This document shows, one piece after another, positions 6,412 through 13,499 of a stretch of 13,499 nt of DNA. Under the pieces are notes generated by a model. It worked only from the letters and a program-made list of their open reading frames with translations, made no database searches and was not told where the DNA came from. The stretch spans positions 1 to 13,499 of the forward strand of contig JAQXJQ010000202.1 of NCBI GenBank assembly GCA_029009035.1, in the 5' to 3' direction. Within the stretch, counting starts at the first letter, position 1. Every line of letters starts with the position of its first letter. This DNA comes from Oscillospiraceae bacterium. Its GTDB lineage: Bacteria > Bacillota > Clostridia > Oscillospirales > Oscillospiraceae. A program made the position numbers and the translations under genes.

Positions 6412-7029
6412 ATGCCTGAAACAATGAGGACCATCGGATATATCTGCCCGGTCTGCGGCAAGGCCGTGGTGGTGGAGCGCTCCGCCTTCCAGCTGGCGGC
6501 GGGAAAGAATGTGATCCCCTGCCCCTGTGGGAAATCGGAGCTGACCGTGGAGCAGATGGGCGACCGCTGTGAGATCACCGTGCCCTGCCTGTTCTGCGCC
6601 AGGGACCACCGCACCGCCTGTTCCTACCATGCGCTGATGGAACAGAAGCTGGTGGCGCTGACCTGCGCTTCCTCCAATCTGGGCATCTGCCACATCGGAG
6701 AGAAGGAGCAGGTCTTTACCGCCATGGAAAAGGTGGAGGCCGCGGTGGACAAGCTGCGGCTGGACGATGAGATGGAGACCCGCGGGGTCTTTTTGGATGA
6801 AGTGGTCATGGGCGAGGTGCTGTCCGAGGTGAAGGACATTGCCGCCAGAGGCGGCATCTCCTGCAGCTGCGGCAGCAGGGACTATGGCGTCAAGGTGGGC
6901 TACTCCTCGGTGGATGTGGTGTGTGCCCACTGCGGCGGAATGCTCCGCCTGAACGCCGCCACCGCGGATGACATCGACGACGTCTGCGCCCGCTATACCC
7001 TCACCATTCCGGGAAAGAAGGATGCGTGA
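6412..7029 (+). CDS. Cysteine-rich zinc-ribbon-like protein of unknown function
   Basis: I do not recognise a named family for this 205-residue cytoplasmic protein. Its main feature is clustered cysteines that look like metal-binding knuckles. C12-P-V-C15 and C37-P-C39 could form one ribbon. C53, C59-L-F-C62, H66, C70 and H73 form a second cluster, with C85 and C93-H94 further on. After a probable helical region (about 100-145), C151-S-C153 and C171-A-H-C174 could form a C-terminal ribbon. Structural zinc is the likeliest ligand, though redox or iron binding is possible. The ATG at 6412 follows a CGGAGG site by about 8 bases. The frame is open upstream to 6253, but that part overlaps the acetyltransferase and lacks a ribosome site. 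Its stop overlaps the thioesterase start (TGATG), so the two are translationally coupled. Confidence 0.85.
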   Translation: MPETMRTIGYICPVCGKAVVVERSAFQLAAGKNVIPCPCGKSELTVEQMGDRCEITVPCLFCARDHRTACSYHALMEQKLVALTCASSNLGICHIGEKEQVFTAMEKVEAAVDKLRLDDEMETRGVFLDEVVMGEVLSEVKDIAARGGISCSCGSRDYGVKVGYSSVDVVCAHCGGMLRLNAATADDIDDVCARYTLTIPGKKDA

Positions 7030-7766
7030 TGAGCACATCTTTTGAGCTGAATTACCGGGTGGACTCCCGGGACATGGATATGTTCAGCCAGTGCCGTCCC
7101 TCTGCGGTGCTGGGCATCATGCAGGAGGCGGCCACCCAGGCTGCGGCGGCGCTGAAGGTCTCCGGGCCGGAGGTGCTGGAAAAATACGGCGCTATCTGGA
7201 TCGTGAACCGCAACTGGGTGGAGCTTGACTGCCCCCTGCGGTGGGACGATCAGCTGCTCATCCGGACATGGCACAGAGGCCCTGCCGGCGTGTCCAGCTA
7301 CCGTGATTTCGATGTTTACCGGGATGGGAAGTGCATCGGACAGGCGGTGTCCAGTTGGGTAATGGTGGAGGCCGCGAGCCGTAAATTTGTCCGGCTGAAG
7401 GACATCGCGGAGTATCAGAACACCGACGGCGGTGAGCTGAAAAAGGCGGTGAAGCTCCGCGCACTGTCCATGCCCGGGGAGTTTGACGGCCATGCCCGGC
7501 GGGATATGCGCTATTCCGATACGGATATCAACGGACATATCAACAACATCCACTACGCGGATTTTGCCTGCGACGCGCTGCATCTGGAGCGGCTCGGGGC
7601 GGGCAAGTTTGTCCGCAGCTTCCAGATCGACTACCTCAGCGAGTGCATGGCGGGGGAGAGCATCACCCTGGACACCGCTGTGCGGGGCAACGAGCTCTTT
7701 GCCCAGGGCGTGAGCGAGGACGGCGTCAAGCGCTTTGACTGCGCTTTTACGCTGGCGGATCTCTGA
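7029..7766 (+). CDS. Acyl-ACP thioesterase (FatA/FatB family)
   Basis: This 245-residue cytoplasmic enzyme is predicted to hydrolyse acyl-acyl carrier protein, releasing free fatty acid, and has two tandem hot-dog domains (about 1-125 and 150-245). The N-terminal domain begins FELNYRVDSRDMDMF. The C-terminal domain has RYSDTDINGHINNIHYADF (161-179), in which D166-x-N168-x-H170 matches the catalytic D-x-N-x-H of plant FatB. E205 in YLSEC matches the fourth catalytic residue. The length is right for bacterial members. The start is the ATG at 7029, which overlaps the previous stop (TGATG) and has AAGGA six bases upstream. A GTG immediately before it is in frame but less favourable. Chain-length preference cannot be read from the sequence. 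A strong terminator follows. Confidence 0.92.
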   Translation: MSTSFELNYRVDSRDMDMFSQCRPSAVLGIMQEAATQAAAALKVSGPEVLEKYGAIWIVNRNWVELDCPLRWDDQLLIRTWHRGPAGVSSYRDFDVYRDGKCIGQAVSSWVMVEAASRKFVRLKDIAEYQNTDGGELKKAVKLRALSMPGEFDGHARRDMRYSDTDINGHINNIHYADFACDALHLERLGAGKFVRSFQIDYLSECMAGESITLDTAVRGNELFAQGVSEDGVKRFDCAFTLADL

Positions 7767-7772
7767 TGATAA

Positions 7773-7810
7773 CAAGAAAGGCAGGTCGCTTGGCGACCTG
7801 CCTTTTCTTG
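7773..7810. terminator. Bidirectional terminator between converging genes
   Basis: A 13-bp core stem (7777-7789 with 7793-7805, TTG loop) extends to 17 bp with one bulged T. On the plus strand it ends in TTTTCTTGTTTC, and on the minus strand in CCTTTCTTGTTATC. It lies 7 bases after the thioesterase stop and 15 bases after the stop of the converging transporter gene, so it serves both. Confidence 0.92.
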
Positions 7811-7824
7811 TTTCGTGTTTCTTA

Positions 7825-8361
7825 TCAGTCGTTGAACATGCCGGACTTGTTCAGAGCCATGACCAACAGGGGGACGATGATCAGCTGGAGGATGATGCCG
7901 GGCACGGCGTTGGTGAAGGCACCGGCGACAAAGATGGCCCAGGAAAAGCCCTTGCCGAAGGCGCCGAAGATGACGCAGGCGGCAATGCCCCAGACAACGC
8001 GACCGGCGAGCATGGCGCCAATGAGGGAGAGGTAGATATTCCCGGCCTTTTTGGGCAGCGCGCGGTACAGCAGGCCGGAGACCACGCCGTAGGTCAAAAG
8101 CTCAAAGCTCATGGCCAGCGCGGAGTGGAGGGGCGGCATGGGGAAGAGAATGTGGCGGAGGACCGGGGCGATGAGACCCACCGCCAACGCCCACCATGGG
8201 CCGCACAGAAATCCCGCCAGCAGGACGGGAAGGTGCATGGGGCAGAGCATATTGCCGATCTGGGGAACCTGTCCGGTGAGGAAGGGGAGGACCAGGCACA
8301 GGGCCAGACACACTGCGGCAAAGACCAGGTTTCGCAGGGATCTGTTTGTGTTGAGTTTCAT
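7825..8361 (-). CDS. ECF transporter S component (vitamin-binding membrane subunit)
   Basis: This 178-residue integral membrane protein matches the substrate-binding S subunit of energy-coupling factor transporters. These subunits capture a vitamin or similar small molecule and use a shared EcfA/EcfA'/EcfT module, which is not encoded in this window. Hydrophobic segments are visible at about 10-30, 42-66, 75-100, 108-135 and 140-172. The PQIGNMLCPMHLPVLLAGF region with GPWWALAVG is typical of a Clostridia S-component family sometimes labelled pantothenate-type. I cannot confirm the substrate from sequence. The ATG at 8361 has an AAAGGA site upstream. It is likely co-transcribed with the DUF3842 gene 100 bases upstream, because no promoter or T-tailed terminator is seen between them. 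It ends at the shared terminator. Confidence 0.9.
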   Translation of the reverse strand: MKLNTNRSLRNLVFAAVCLALCLVLPFLTGQVPQIGNMLCPMHLPVLLAGFLCGPWWALAVGLIAPVLRHILFPMPPLHSALAMSFELLTYGVVSGLLYRALPKKAGNIYLSLIGAMLAGRVVWGIAACVIFGAFGKGFSWAIFVAGAFTNAVPGIILQLIIVPLLVMALNKSGMFND

Positions 8362-8461
8362 AAATGCAGCTTCCTTTCGTGTCTATGGACCGCCTTGAAC
8401 GGAAGCCGCGGCTTGAGCCGCGATTGATGCGGGGGAAGTTGTTCCGGCTTGGCCGGGAGGA
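8362..8461 (-). other. Hairpin-containing spacer between DUF3842 and ECF genes
   Basis: Two GC-rich inverted repeats occur, CCGGC/GCCGG at 8444-8456 and CGCGGCT/AGCCGCG at 8407-8422. Neither is followed by a T run on the minus strand, so they may stabilise or moderate read-through rather than terminate. No known riboswitch pattern was recognised. Confidence 0.5.
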
Positions 8462-8869
8462 TTACAGGAGGGCGCGCAGCTGCTCCACTGCCTCGTCCAT
8501 CAGCTGGGACAGTGTCATGGGCTGTGTGCCCACCACGATGTTGTTGCAGTGGCTCACCGGGAGCAGCAGCTTGACGGCGTCACTCCGGCCGACGGCCACC
8601 GCCATGTCGGCGGTGATCTCCCCCATGAGGGAGTCCGCGGCCAGGATCCCGATGGGCCCCACGATGACGTCAGCCTTCCGGCAGGCCACCACCACCGGAT
8701 TTTCCCCTGTGGCTCCGGATTCGGCTCCCGCCTTCAGCATGGCGGAGGTGGCAATGGCATTGGTGCCGATGGCGATGAGCCGGCAGGGCAGCCGGGCAGA
8801 GCGCACGCGTTCGATGAAAAGCTGGCCTGTGCGCCCGCTTTTGCTGTCAATGACCACGACTTGTTTCAT
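8462..8869 (-). CDS. DUF3842 family protein
   Basis: This 135-residue cytoplasmic protein matches DUF3842, a family found mainly in Clostridia with no established function. The start (KQVVVIDSKSGRTGQLFIERV) looks like the first strand and glycine turn of a Rossmann-type nucleotide-binding fold. The turn reads DSKSGRTG here, rather than the more glycine-rich form usual in the family. Further conserved blocks are AIGTNAIATSAMLKAGAESGATGENPVVV (about 33-62), DVIVGPIGILAADSLMGEIT (67-86) and LLPVSHCNNIVVG. The ATG at 8869 has a GGAGG site five bases upstream and a promoter at 8906-8934. It is the first gene of a likely two-gene transcript with the ECF S subunit, which suggests but does not prove a link to vitamin or cofactor handling. 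Confidence 0.88.
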   Translation of the reverse strand: MKQVVVIDSKSGRTGQLFIERVRSARLPCRLIAIGTNAIATSAMLKAGAESGATGENPVVVACRKADVIVGPIGILAADSLMGEITADMAVAVGRSDAVKLLLPVSHCNNIVVGTQPMTLSQLMDEAVEQLRALL

Positions 8870-8905
8870 AATTCCCTCCGTTGATGTCGATGTGACGCTT
8901 TTTAT

Positions 8906-8934
8906 AATGTATTACATGGAGCGCGCCCTGTCAA
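8906..8934 (-). promoter_or_regulatory. Promoter for the DUF3842-ECF pair
   Basis: On the minus strand a perfect TTGACA (8929-8934) and TACATT (8906-8911, four of six positions) are separated by 17 bases, 37 bases before the DUF3842 start. A TATAAA lies slightly further downstream but is spaced too far from this -35 box. Confidence 0.7.
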
Positions 8935-8984
8935 CACAATTCGGAAGGGTGTAGAGAACAGGTCGAATATTAGGGAAAAAACGG

Positions 8985-9013
8985 TTGCGCCGTAAGGTTG
9001 ACTGTGGTATACT
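8985..9013 (+). promoter_or_regulatory. Extended -10 promoter for the collagen-like gene
   Basis: TGGTATACT (9005-9013) is an extended -10 element, with a poor -35 TTGCGC (8985-8990) 17 bases upstream. Strong extended -10 sites tolerate a weak -35. Transcription would start near 9020 and give a ~210-base leader. It is divergent from the DUF3842 promoter. Confidence 0.65.
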
Positions 9014-9019
9014 ATAATT

Positions 9020-9228
9020 TGAATAACTATGGCGTTGTATTGCGCCCTTTTTCCGAAAGTGGGAAAAAATACCCCCCGAAGCGGGCGGAAATTTTTGCCG
9101 CGGGCCCCCCGTAAAAAACCGGGAAAAAGCGGATCTTGCAGTACGATTTTGGATAAACGGGGATCGGAGCGGCGCCTCCCGGCGGCTTTGGGTTCCTGAC
9201 GGCGGGAAGCATAACTAAGGAGGATATC
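9020..9228 (+). other. Long structured 5' leader of the collagen-like gene
   Basis: About 209 bases lie between the predicted transcription start and the ATG without a plausible gene. They hold alternating homopolymer-like C, A and T runs and several inverted repeats: 9048-9054/9062-9068 (7 bp), 9108-9111/9120-9123 (4 bp), and 9177-9184/9200-9207 (8-base arms, one mismatch) ending 10 bases before the AAGGAGG ribosome site. I compared it by eye with c-di-GMP, cobalamin, fluoride, ZTP and T-box patterns and saw no match. It may regulate translation of the surface protein or may simply be an AT/GC-patchy leader. Confidence 0.5.
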
Positions 9229-12200
9229 ATGGGAAGCAAAAAGCAGATTATCGCAGTCGTACTGCTGGTGGCTTTGTTGGGTCTTGGCGGAGCAGGGTTT
9301 TCCTGGCAGCGGGAAGAGGCCCGCGCCAACGCCTTTGAGGGAAACGGCTACATCCACATTTCGGATATGGAGAAGACAGAAAAACGGGTGATGTTCCGAA
9401 GCGGCACCACATGGAAGCGGAGCCTTTCCGATACCGTGACCTTTGAGAATTCTCAGGGCGAGCAGCAGAAGGTGAGTGTGGAGAGCTTCCTCCACTATGA
9501 CGACGGCTGTCTGGCCGCCTTCACCGACGGCGTGGTGGTGGATCTGAACGACCTGGCCACGGCAAAGGTGACCAACCACTACGCGCTGTCCTCCTCCGTG
9601 GTGTTTGAGAACAACGGGGCAGGGTATGTGCTGCCCAACAACGCGGCGGACACCACCTTCACCGAGTTTTTGTGGAAGCTCAGCGAGAGTAAGTATATGC
9701 TGGTGGCTCCCCGCATCCAGCTGCGGTTTTCCGAGACCGATGTGCGTGAGGTGGAGGACTATGTGGAGGTCACCTACATCGACGAGGGCGTGATCCAGCT
9801 CCAGACCAAGGAAAATGTGTGGCAGACCATTTCCAACACCTGCCTTGCCGAGCTGGACAACGATGAGAAGGTGGACTTCAATCTGCGCAATGTGCAGGAT
9901 GACGAGGGGGAAGTTCTGGCGGACTTCAGCAAGATGGTCCTGGATTCGGAGAACAATATTGAGGTCACTCCGCTGACTGAGGATCTGCGCAATGTCCACG
10001 AGAATGTGATCCCCCATTTCGAGATCACCGCCGAGCCTGGCAAGCAGGGCGAAGAGGGTGAAAAGGGAGAGACCGGCGTGAGCGGCGAGACCGGTGAAGA
10101 CGGTGAGACCGGCAAGACCGGCGAGGCCGGTGAGGCCGGTGAGGCCGGCGACCCCGGTACGGCCGGCACGGCAGGCGCCCCCGGTGAGCAGGGCGCGGCA
10201 GGACAGGCCGGCTCCAACGGCGCTGCCGGCGCCTCCGGAACCAACGGCGGCGCGGGTTCTCCCGGCGCTCCCGGCGCTCCCGGCAATAACGGCGAGTCGC
10301 CCAGCAATTCCATTGATACCGAAGTTCTGAAGATGCCGGAATTCACCATCGTGAACTGGAGCCCTACCGCCACCGGCTGCAGCGGCAAAATTATGGTCGC
10401 CAACGGTGATCTGCTGGTTCCCAACGGCACCGCTGGCACCGATGGAGAGGAGAAGTATTCCCGCGTGTATGTGGTGGATGCGCTCACCGGCACTGTGGCC
10501 GGTGAGGCGATGGACGGGAGCCAGCGGTTTGAGTTCAGCCAGGAGCGGACCGAATATGACTTTGCCATCGGCAATCTGGAGCCGGACCGGGAGTACATCT
10601 TGATGGTGGAGGCTCCCATCAACACCTATACCGGCAGCAAGGGTACCTATGTCCGCGCCTTTGTCACCAAGCGGTTCTACACCGACTCTGTGGGCATTTC
10701 CATGGAGGCCGGCAGCTGCGGCGTGGACTCCCTGAGCCTGACGGTCAACCGCCAGGATTACGCCGCCACCTTCGATAAGGTGACTGTTTACTTCTATGCC
10801 ACCCGAGGGGCTGCCGCCAGCGCTACGGCAAACGATCCCGGTACGGGTTCCGTCCACTACTACGAGATCGATCCCGCCACCACGCCCGGCAACAACTGGC
10901 CTGTCCATGCGGGCGGCAATATGCGCAGCGCGGTCTTCTCCAGCAACACCACCTACTACGCCCGCGTGGTGGTGAAGATCGGTGATACGAAGATGATGCC
11001 CGCTCAGATCCTCTCTCTGAAGACCCTGAAAAAGGCGGCCAACATCAGCGCGCCTCTGCTCAGCTCCAACCGCAGCAACTGGGGTTTTGATCTGACCCCC
11101 GGTGTGATCTCCGACCCCGACGGCGGCATCACCCGGTACCGCTATGAATTCATCCAGTACGGCGGCGAGGAGCGGGATATTCTCAAAACCGTGGAGACCA
11201 CCTCCGCCAACAGCCTTACGGTGCCCATTGACGGCGCGAGGCTGAGACCCGGCGAGAGCTATCAGGCCCGTCTGGTGGTCACATTCTATGATAACGAGAA
11301 GACCTACGAGATCACCAGCGGCTGGTCCAACCCCGCCGCGGTGGAGGGCGGACAGCTGCCCATCGTCCAGTATGTCAACGACAGCCAAGCCGGTTCCGGC
11401 GGCACCGGCGAGGGCACCGACCCCTCCGGTACCTCCGATTGGTATGACCGCCTCAGCGGTACGGTGCGCGTCATCCCCTCAACCAATGGCTCAAAGCTGA
11501 TGCTGGACGCAGACCATGTGCCCTATGTGACCATCCGTGCCTCCGGATACTACTATGTGAAATACCCGGTGTATCCCGAGGGAGCTGTGCCTTCCGGCGC
11601 GGTGCGCGGCACCTATCTGGTGGGAAAGACGGTTCAGGGCGGCGAAGTGGAGATCCAGATCCCCAACCGCACCATGGCCGATCTGAAGCTGGAGAACGAG
11701 CCGGAGGCCAGCGGCACCGTGGACGGTCTGCGGGCCAACACGGCCTACCGTCTGATCGTCAGCGGTGATCTGACCGATGACGGCGTCACGGTGAAGGACA
11801 GCAATATCACCGTGGGCGTCTGCGTGGTGACCACCCCCCGCCTGCAGCAGGTGGGCGCCTCCCTGACCTATCTGGACTCCGACGCCGGAACCAGAGATAC
11901 GCTGAGAAGCAGCGTTCTGAGGCTCTTTGCCAATGATACCCCCACTGACGCCGAGGCCGCTGCCCTTGCCCGCCAGCAGGAAGCCCTCACCACCGTGACC
12001 ATCGAGGCCTTTGACGCCCTGTCCGCCAGTCAGGCGACGGCCACCATCGTGCTGAAAGAGGAGAACTATAAGGAGCTGCTGGTGTCCTCCGGCCTCAAGA
12101 CGCAGGAGGAGGCCGATGCGCTGAACTCTCTGGGCGAATTGATGACCGATGGCCTGGCCCTGACCCAGACGCTGTTCCAGAAGGCGGGAACGCCCAGCTA

Positions 12201-13499
12201 TACCACCGCCAATAAGAGCGTGCAGTACATCCGGGTGTCCTCGCTGCTGGACTATACCTCTCTGGCCGGCAACACCAACAACCAGAACGCCTATGTGCCG
12301 TCGGACGCCAACGACCCCGAAGACACCGGCAGAGTGGACGGCATGGGCTACACCAACCAGTACACCCTGGGGCATGTGAGCACACAGCGGGAGAATGACC
12401 GCATATCCGCCGAAGTGGTGGGTCTGGAGGAGGGGTACTCCCTCACCTATGAGATCCAGCTGGGCGCCACCCCCGACCCCATTCCCGAGCCGGAAAAGGG
12501 CCTGACCGTCACCGCCCACGATGACGACAAGGACCGCAATGCGGACGACCGCTACACCCTGGTGCCCAACTACGCCAACGGCAGCAAGCAGGCCCGCTGG
12601 ATCACCTTCTATGTCTTTGACTACCCTGATTTCCACAAGGACTATACCCAGAGTGGTCTGGGCATGGCATTTGACAACGGCGAGAACGGCGCGTTCAAAA
12701 ATATGCCGGAAAACCTGCAGTTCATGACCGCCGTCACCGCGGTGGACGGAGCGGGAAAGGGAACCTGGCTGACCAAGATCCGTGTGCCTGTGCCCATCTC
12801 CGGCGACTACAAAAACCAGATGCCCAAGGTGGAATTCATTCCCCAGACGGCCTCGGAATACTTTGCCGGCAAGCCCAGTGAGCTGCAGAAATATCAGGAT
12901 GATCTTGCCCGGGTCCTGGCTGACGACAGATCCGTGGTGGCGGACAACAACACCTGGAAGCTGTTCTATCCGGAGGGCAGCACCGAAACCAAGACCGGCC
13001 ACCAGTTTGTCTTTGCCTGGACCATGGAGTATGAGTCCAAGAGCGGCACCGAGACCACGATCAAGTACTATCCCTTTGAGATTACCGGCGAGACCGGCTA
13101 CACCGGCGTGGGTAAGGACTCCGGCGGTACAGAAGTCAATGCCGGCTTCTATAAGGGCATCCCCCACAGCAAGGCGGTGGTGGCGCCGAGGCATCTGCCC
13201 ACCGTCTACGCCAAGTCCTGGGACACCGATCCCGCCACCGGCACGGTCATGTGGAAGGTGTGGATCAGCGACCCCGACGGCGCGGTGGTCGTGGATCACG
13301 AGGCCGGGGGCACCTCCTACGCTGCCTTCTACCAGTATGTAGGACCGAAAACGGCCAATAACCTGTATGAGGGTGATGCCGGTGCCGGCGTCCGTCCCAC
13401 GGCGGTCATTTGGGACGAAGAGCCGGAGGAGACCTCCACCGGCGCGTCGGTGGTGACCATTCGGATGCCTGCCAATGCCAAGACACTGAGGACGGGCCT
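9229..13499 (+). CDS. Very large collagen-stalk surface protein, 3' end outside window (partial)
   Basis: This frame is open without a stop for 1,423 codons and runs off the window edge. The ATG at 9229 has a strong AAGGAGG site five bases upstream. Residues 6-25 are a hydrophobic signal or membrane anchor after GSKKQ. Residues ~38-268 form an acidic globular region with beta-rich segments that I do not recognise. Residues 271-357 are an uninterrupted collagen-like tract of 29 Gly-X-Y triplets, first Glu-rich (GET, GEA), then Ala/Pro/Asn-rich (GAP, GNN). From ~360 on, several fibronectin-III-like modules recur, each with the typical 'L-x-P/A/E-x-x-x-Y' strand turn near Tyr456, Tyr576, Tyr678, Tyr840 and Tyr1074. 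A Gly/Ser/Thr linker falls at 719-739. No cell-wall sorting signal can be seen because the C-terminus is missing. A cell- or spore-surface fibrous protein or adhesin is plausible. The exact role is unknown. Confidence 0.9.
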   Translation, partial: MGSKKQIIAVVLLVALLGLGGAGFSWQREEARANAFEGNGYIHISDMEKTEKRVMFRSGTTWKRSLSDTVTFENSQGEQQKVSVESFLHYDDGCLAAFTDGVVVDLNDLATAKVTNHYALSSSVVFENNGAGYVLPNNAADTTFTEFLWKLSESKYMLVAPRIQLRFSETDVREVEDYVEVTYIDEGVIQLQTKENVWQTISNTCLAELDNDEKVDFNLRNVQDDEGEVLADFSKMVLDSENNIEVTPLTEDLRNVHENVIPHFEITAEPGKQGEEGEKGETGVSGETGEDGETGKTGEAGEAGEAGDPGTAGTAGAPGEQGAAGQAGSNGAAGASGTNGGAGSPGAPGAPGNNGESPSNSIDTEVLKMPEFTIVNWSPTATGCSGKIMVANGDLLVPNGTAGTDGEEKYSRVYVVDALTGTVAGEAMDGSQRFEFSQERTEYDFAIGNLEPDREYILMVEAPINTYTGSKGTYVRAFVTKRFYTDSVGISMEAGSCGVDSLSLTVNRQDYAATFDKVTVYFYATRGAAASATANDPGTGSVHYYEIDPATTPGNNWPVHAGGNMRSAVFSSNTTYYARVVVKIGDTKMMPAQILSLKTLKKAANISAPLLSSNRSNWGFDLTPGVISDPDGGITRYRYEFIQYGGEERDILKTVETTSANSLTVPIDGARLRPGESYQARLVVTFYDNEKTYEITSGWSNPAAVEGGQLPIVQYVNDSQAGSGGTGEGTDPSGTSDWYDRLSGTVRVIPSTNGSKLMLDADHVPYVTIRASGYYYVKYPVYPEGAVPSGAVRGTYLVGKTVQGGEVEIQIPNRTMADLKLENEPEASGTVDGLRANTAYRLIVSGDLTDDGVTVKDSNITVGVCVVTTPRLQQVGASLTYLDSDAGTRDTLRSSVLRLFANDTPTDAEAAALARQQEALTTVTIEAFDALSASQATATIVLKEENYKELLVSSGLKTQEEADALNSLGELMTDGLALTQTLFQKAGTPSYTTANKSVQYIRVSSLLDYTSLAGNTNNQNAYVPSDANDPEDTGRVDGMGYTNQYTLGHVSTQRENDRISAEVVGLEEGYSLTYEIQLGATPDPIPEPEKGLTVTAHDDDKDRNADDRYTLVPNYANGSKQARWITFYVFDYPDFHKDYTQSGLGMAFDNGENGAFKNMPENLQFMTAVTAVDGAGKGTWLTKIRVPVPISGDYKNQMPKVEFIPQTASEYFAGKPSELQKYQDDLARVLADDRSVVADNNTWKLFYPEGSTETKTGHQFVFAWTMEYESKSGTETTIKYYPFEITGETGYTGVGKDSGGTEVNAGFYKGIPHSKAVVAPRHLPTVYAKSWDTDPATGTVMWKVWISDPDGAVVVDHEAGGTSYAAFYQYVGPKTANNLYEGDAGAGVRPTAVIWDEEPEETSTGASVVTIRMPANAKTLRTG
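10039..10299 (+). repeat. Collagen-like Gly-X-Y coding repeat (29 triplets)
   Basis: Every ninth base begins a Gly codon across 261 bases (29 triplets) inside the large surface protein. The most regular part is 10120-10146, where GGN-GAG-GCC is repeated three times in tandem. Such nucleotide repeats can expand or contract, so stalk length could differ between strains. The antisense frame gives an artificial Gly/Leu/Thr-rich translation. Confidence 0.93.

Noticed and set aside
8998..9018. TTGACT with TATAAT as a promoter
   Set aside because: The spacing is only 9 bases. The extended -10 TGGTATACT with 17-base spacing is more credible.
9020..9228. c-di-GMP or other known riboswitch in the collagen-like leader
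   Set aside because: No conserved motif of the known classes could be recognised by eye. It is kept as an unknown structured leader.
8902..11388. Minus-strand open frame of 828 codons
   Set aside because: It lies antisense to the collagen-like gene, crosses both divergent promoters and has low-complexity Gly/Leu/Val/His composition. It is a by-product of GC-rich third positions on the other strand.
11491..13299. Minus-strand open frame of 602 codons
   Set aside because: It is antisense to the same large gene, with the same Gly/His/Val-rich artificial composition and no ribosome site or recognisable domain.

Overview
The window looks like a chromosomal stretch from a GC-rich, spore-forming gut Firmicute of the Oscillospiraceae type (Flavonifractor/Oscillibacter-like). 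Three things support this: the spore genes spoVAD and spoVAE, an S-box (SAM-I) riboswitch on metK, and strong AGGAGG ribosome sites combined with GC-biased third codon positions. The genus is inferred from gene style, not from a marker gene.

Left part (1-5220, all minus strand). Read 5' to 3' on that strand, a likely forespore promoter drives a coupled spoVAD-spoVAE pair. Next comes a ~310-base non-coding block made almost entirely of inverted repeats. A consensus promoter and a SAM-I riboswitch with its own terminator then control metK, followed by a perfect 15-bp terminator hairpin. Last is a secreted, C-terminally membrane-anchored 5'-nucleotidase/metallophosphatase.

Middle (5250-7810, plus strand). 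A promoter divergent from spoVAD starts a run of four genes: a small acidic DUF1292 protein, a GNAT acetyltransferase with an extra N-terminal domain, a cysteine-rich zinc-ribbon-like protein of unknown function, and a FatA/FatB-type acyl-ACP thioesterase whose start overlaps the previous stop. The run ends in a strong hairpin that also serves the converging gene.

Next block (7825-8934, minus strand). A DUF3842 protein and the substrate-binding (S) subunit of an ECF vitamin transporter are read from one promoter.

Right part (8985-13499, plus strand). A divergent promoter and a ~210-base structured leader precede a very large surface-type protein. It is open for 1,423 codons and runs off the window. 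It has an N-terminal membrane anchor, a ~245-residue globular region, an uninterrupted 29-triplet collagen-like stalk and several fibronectin-III-like modules. This gene is easily missed because its stop lies outside the window and long antisense frames oppose it.

The most notable points are the collagen-stalk giant protein with its leader, the hairpin-mosaic element upstream of metK, the spoVAD-spoVAE pair without an adjacent spoVAC, and the uncharacterised cysteine-rich protein inside the acetyltransferase/thioesterase run.
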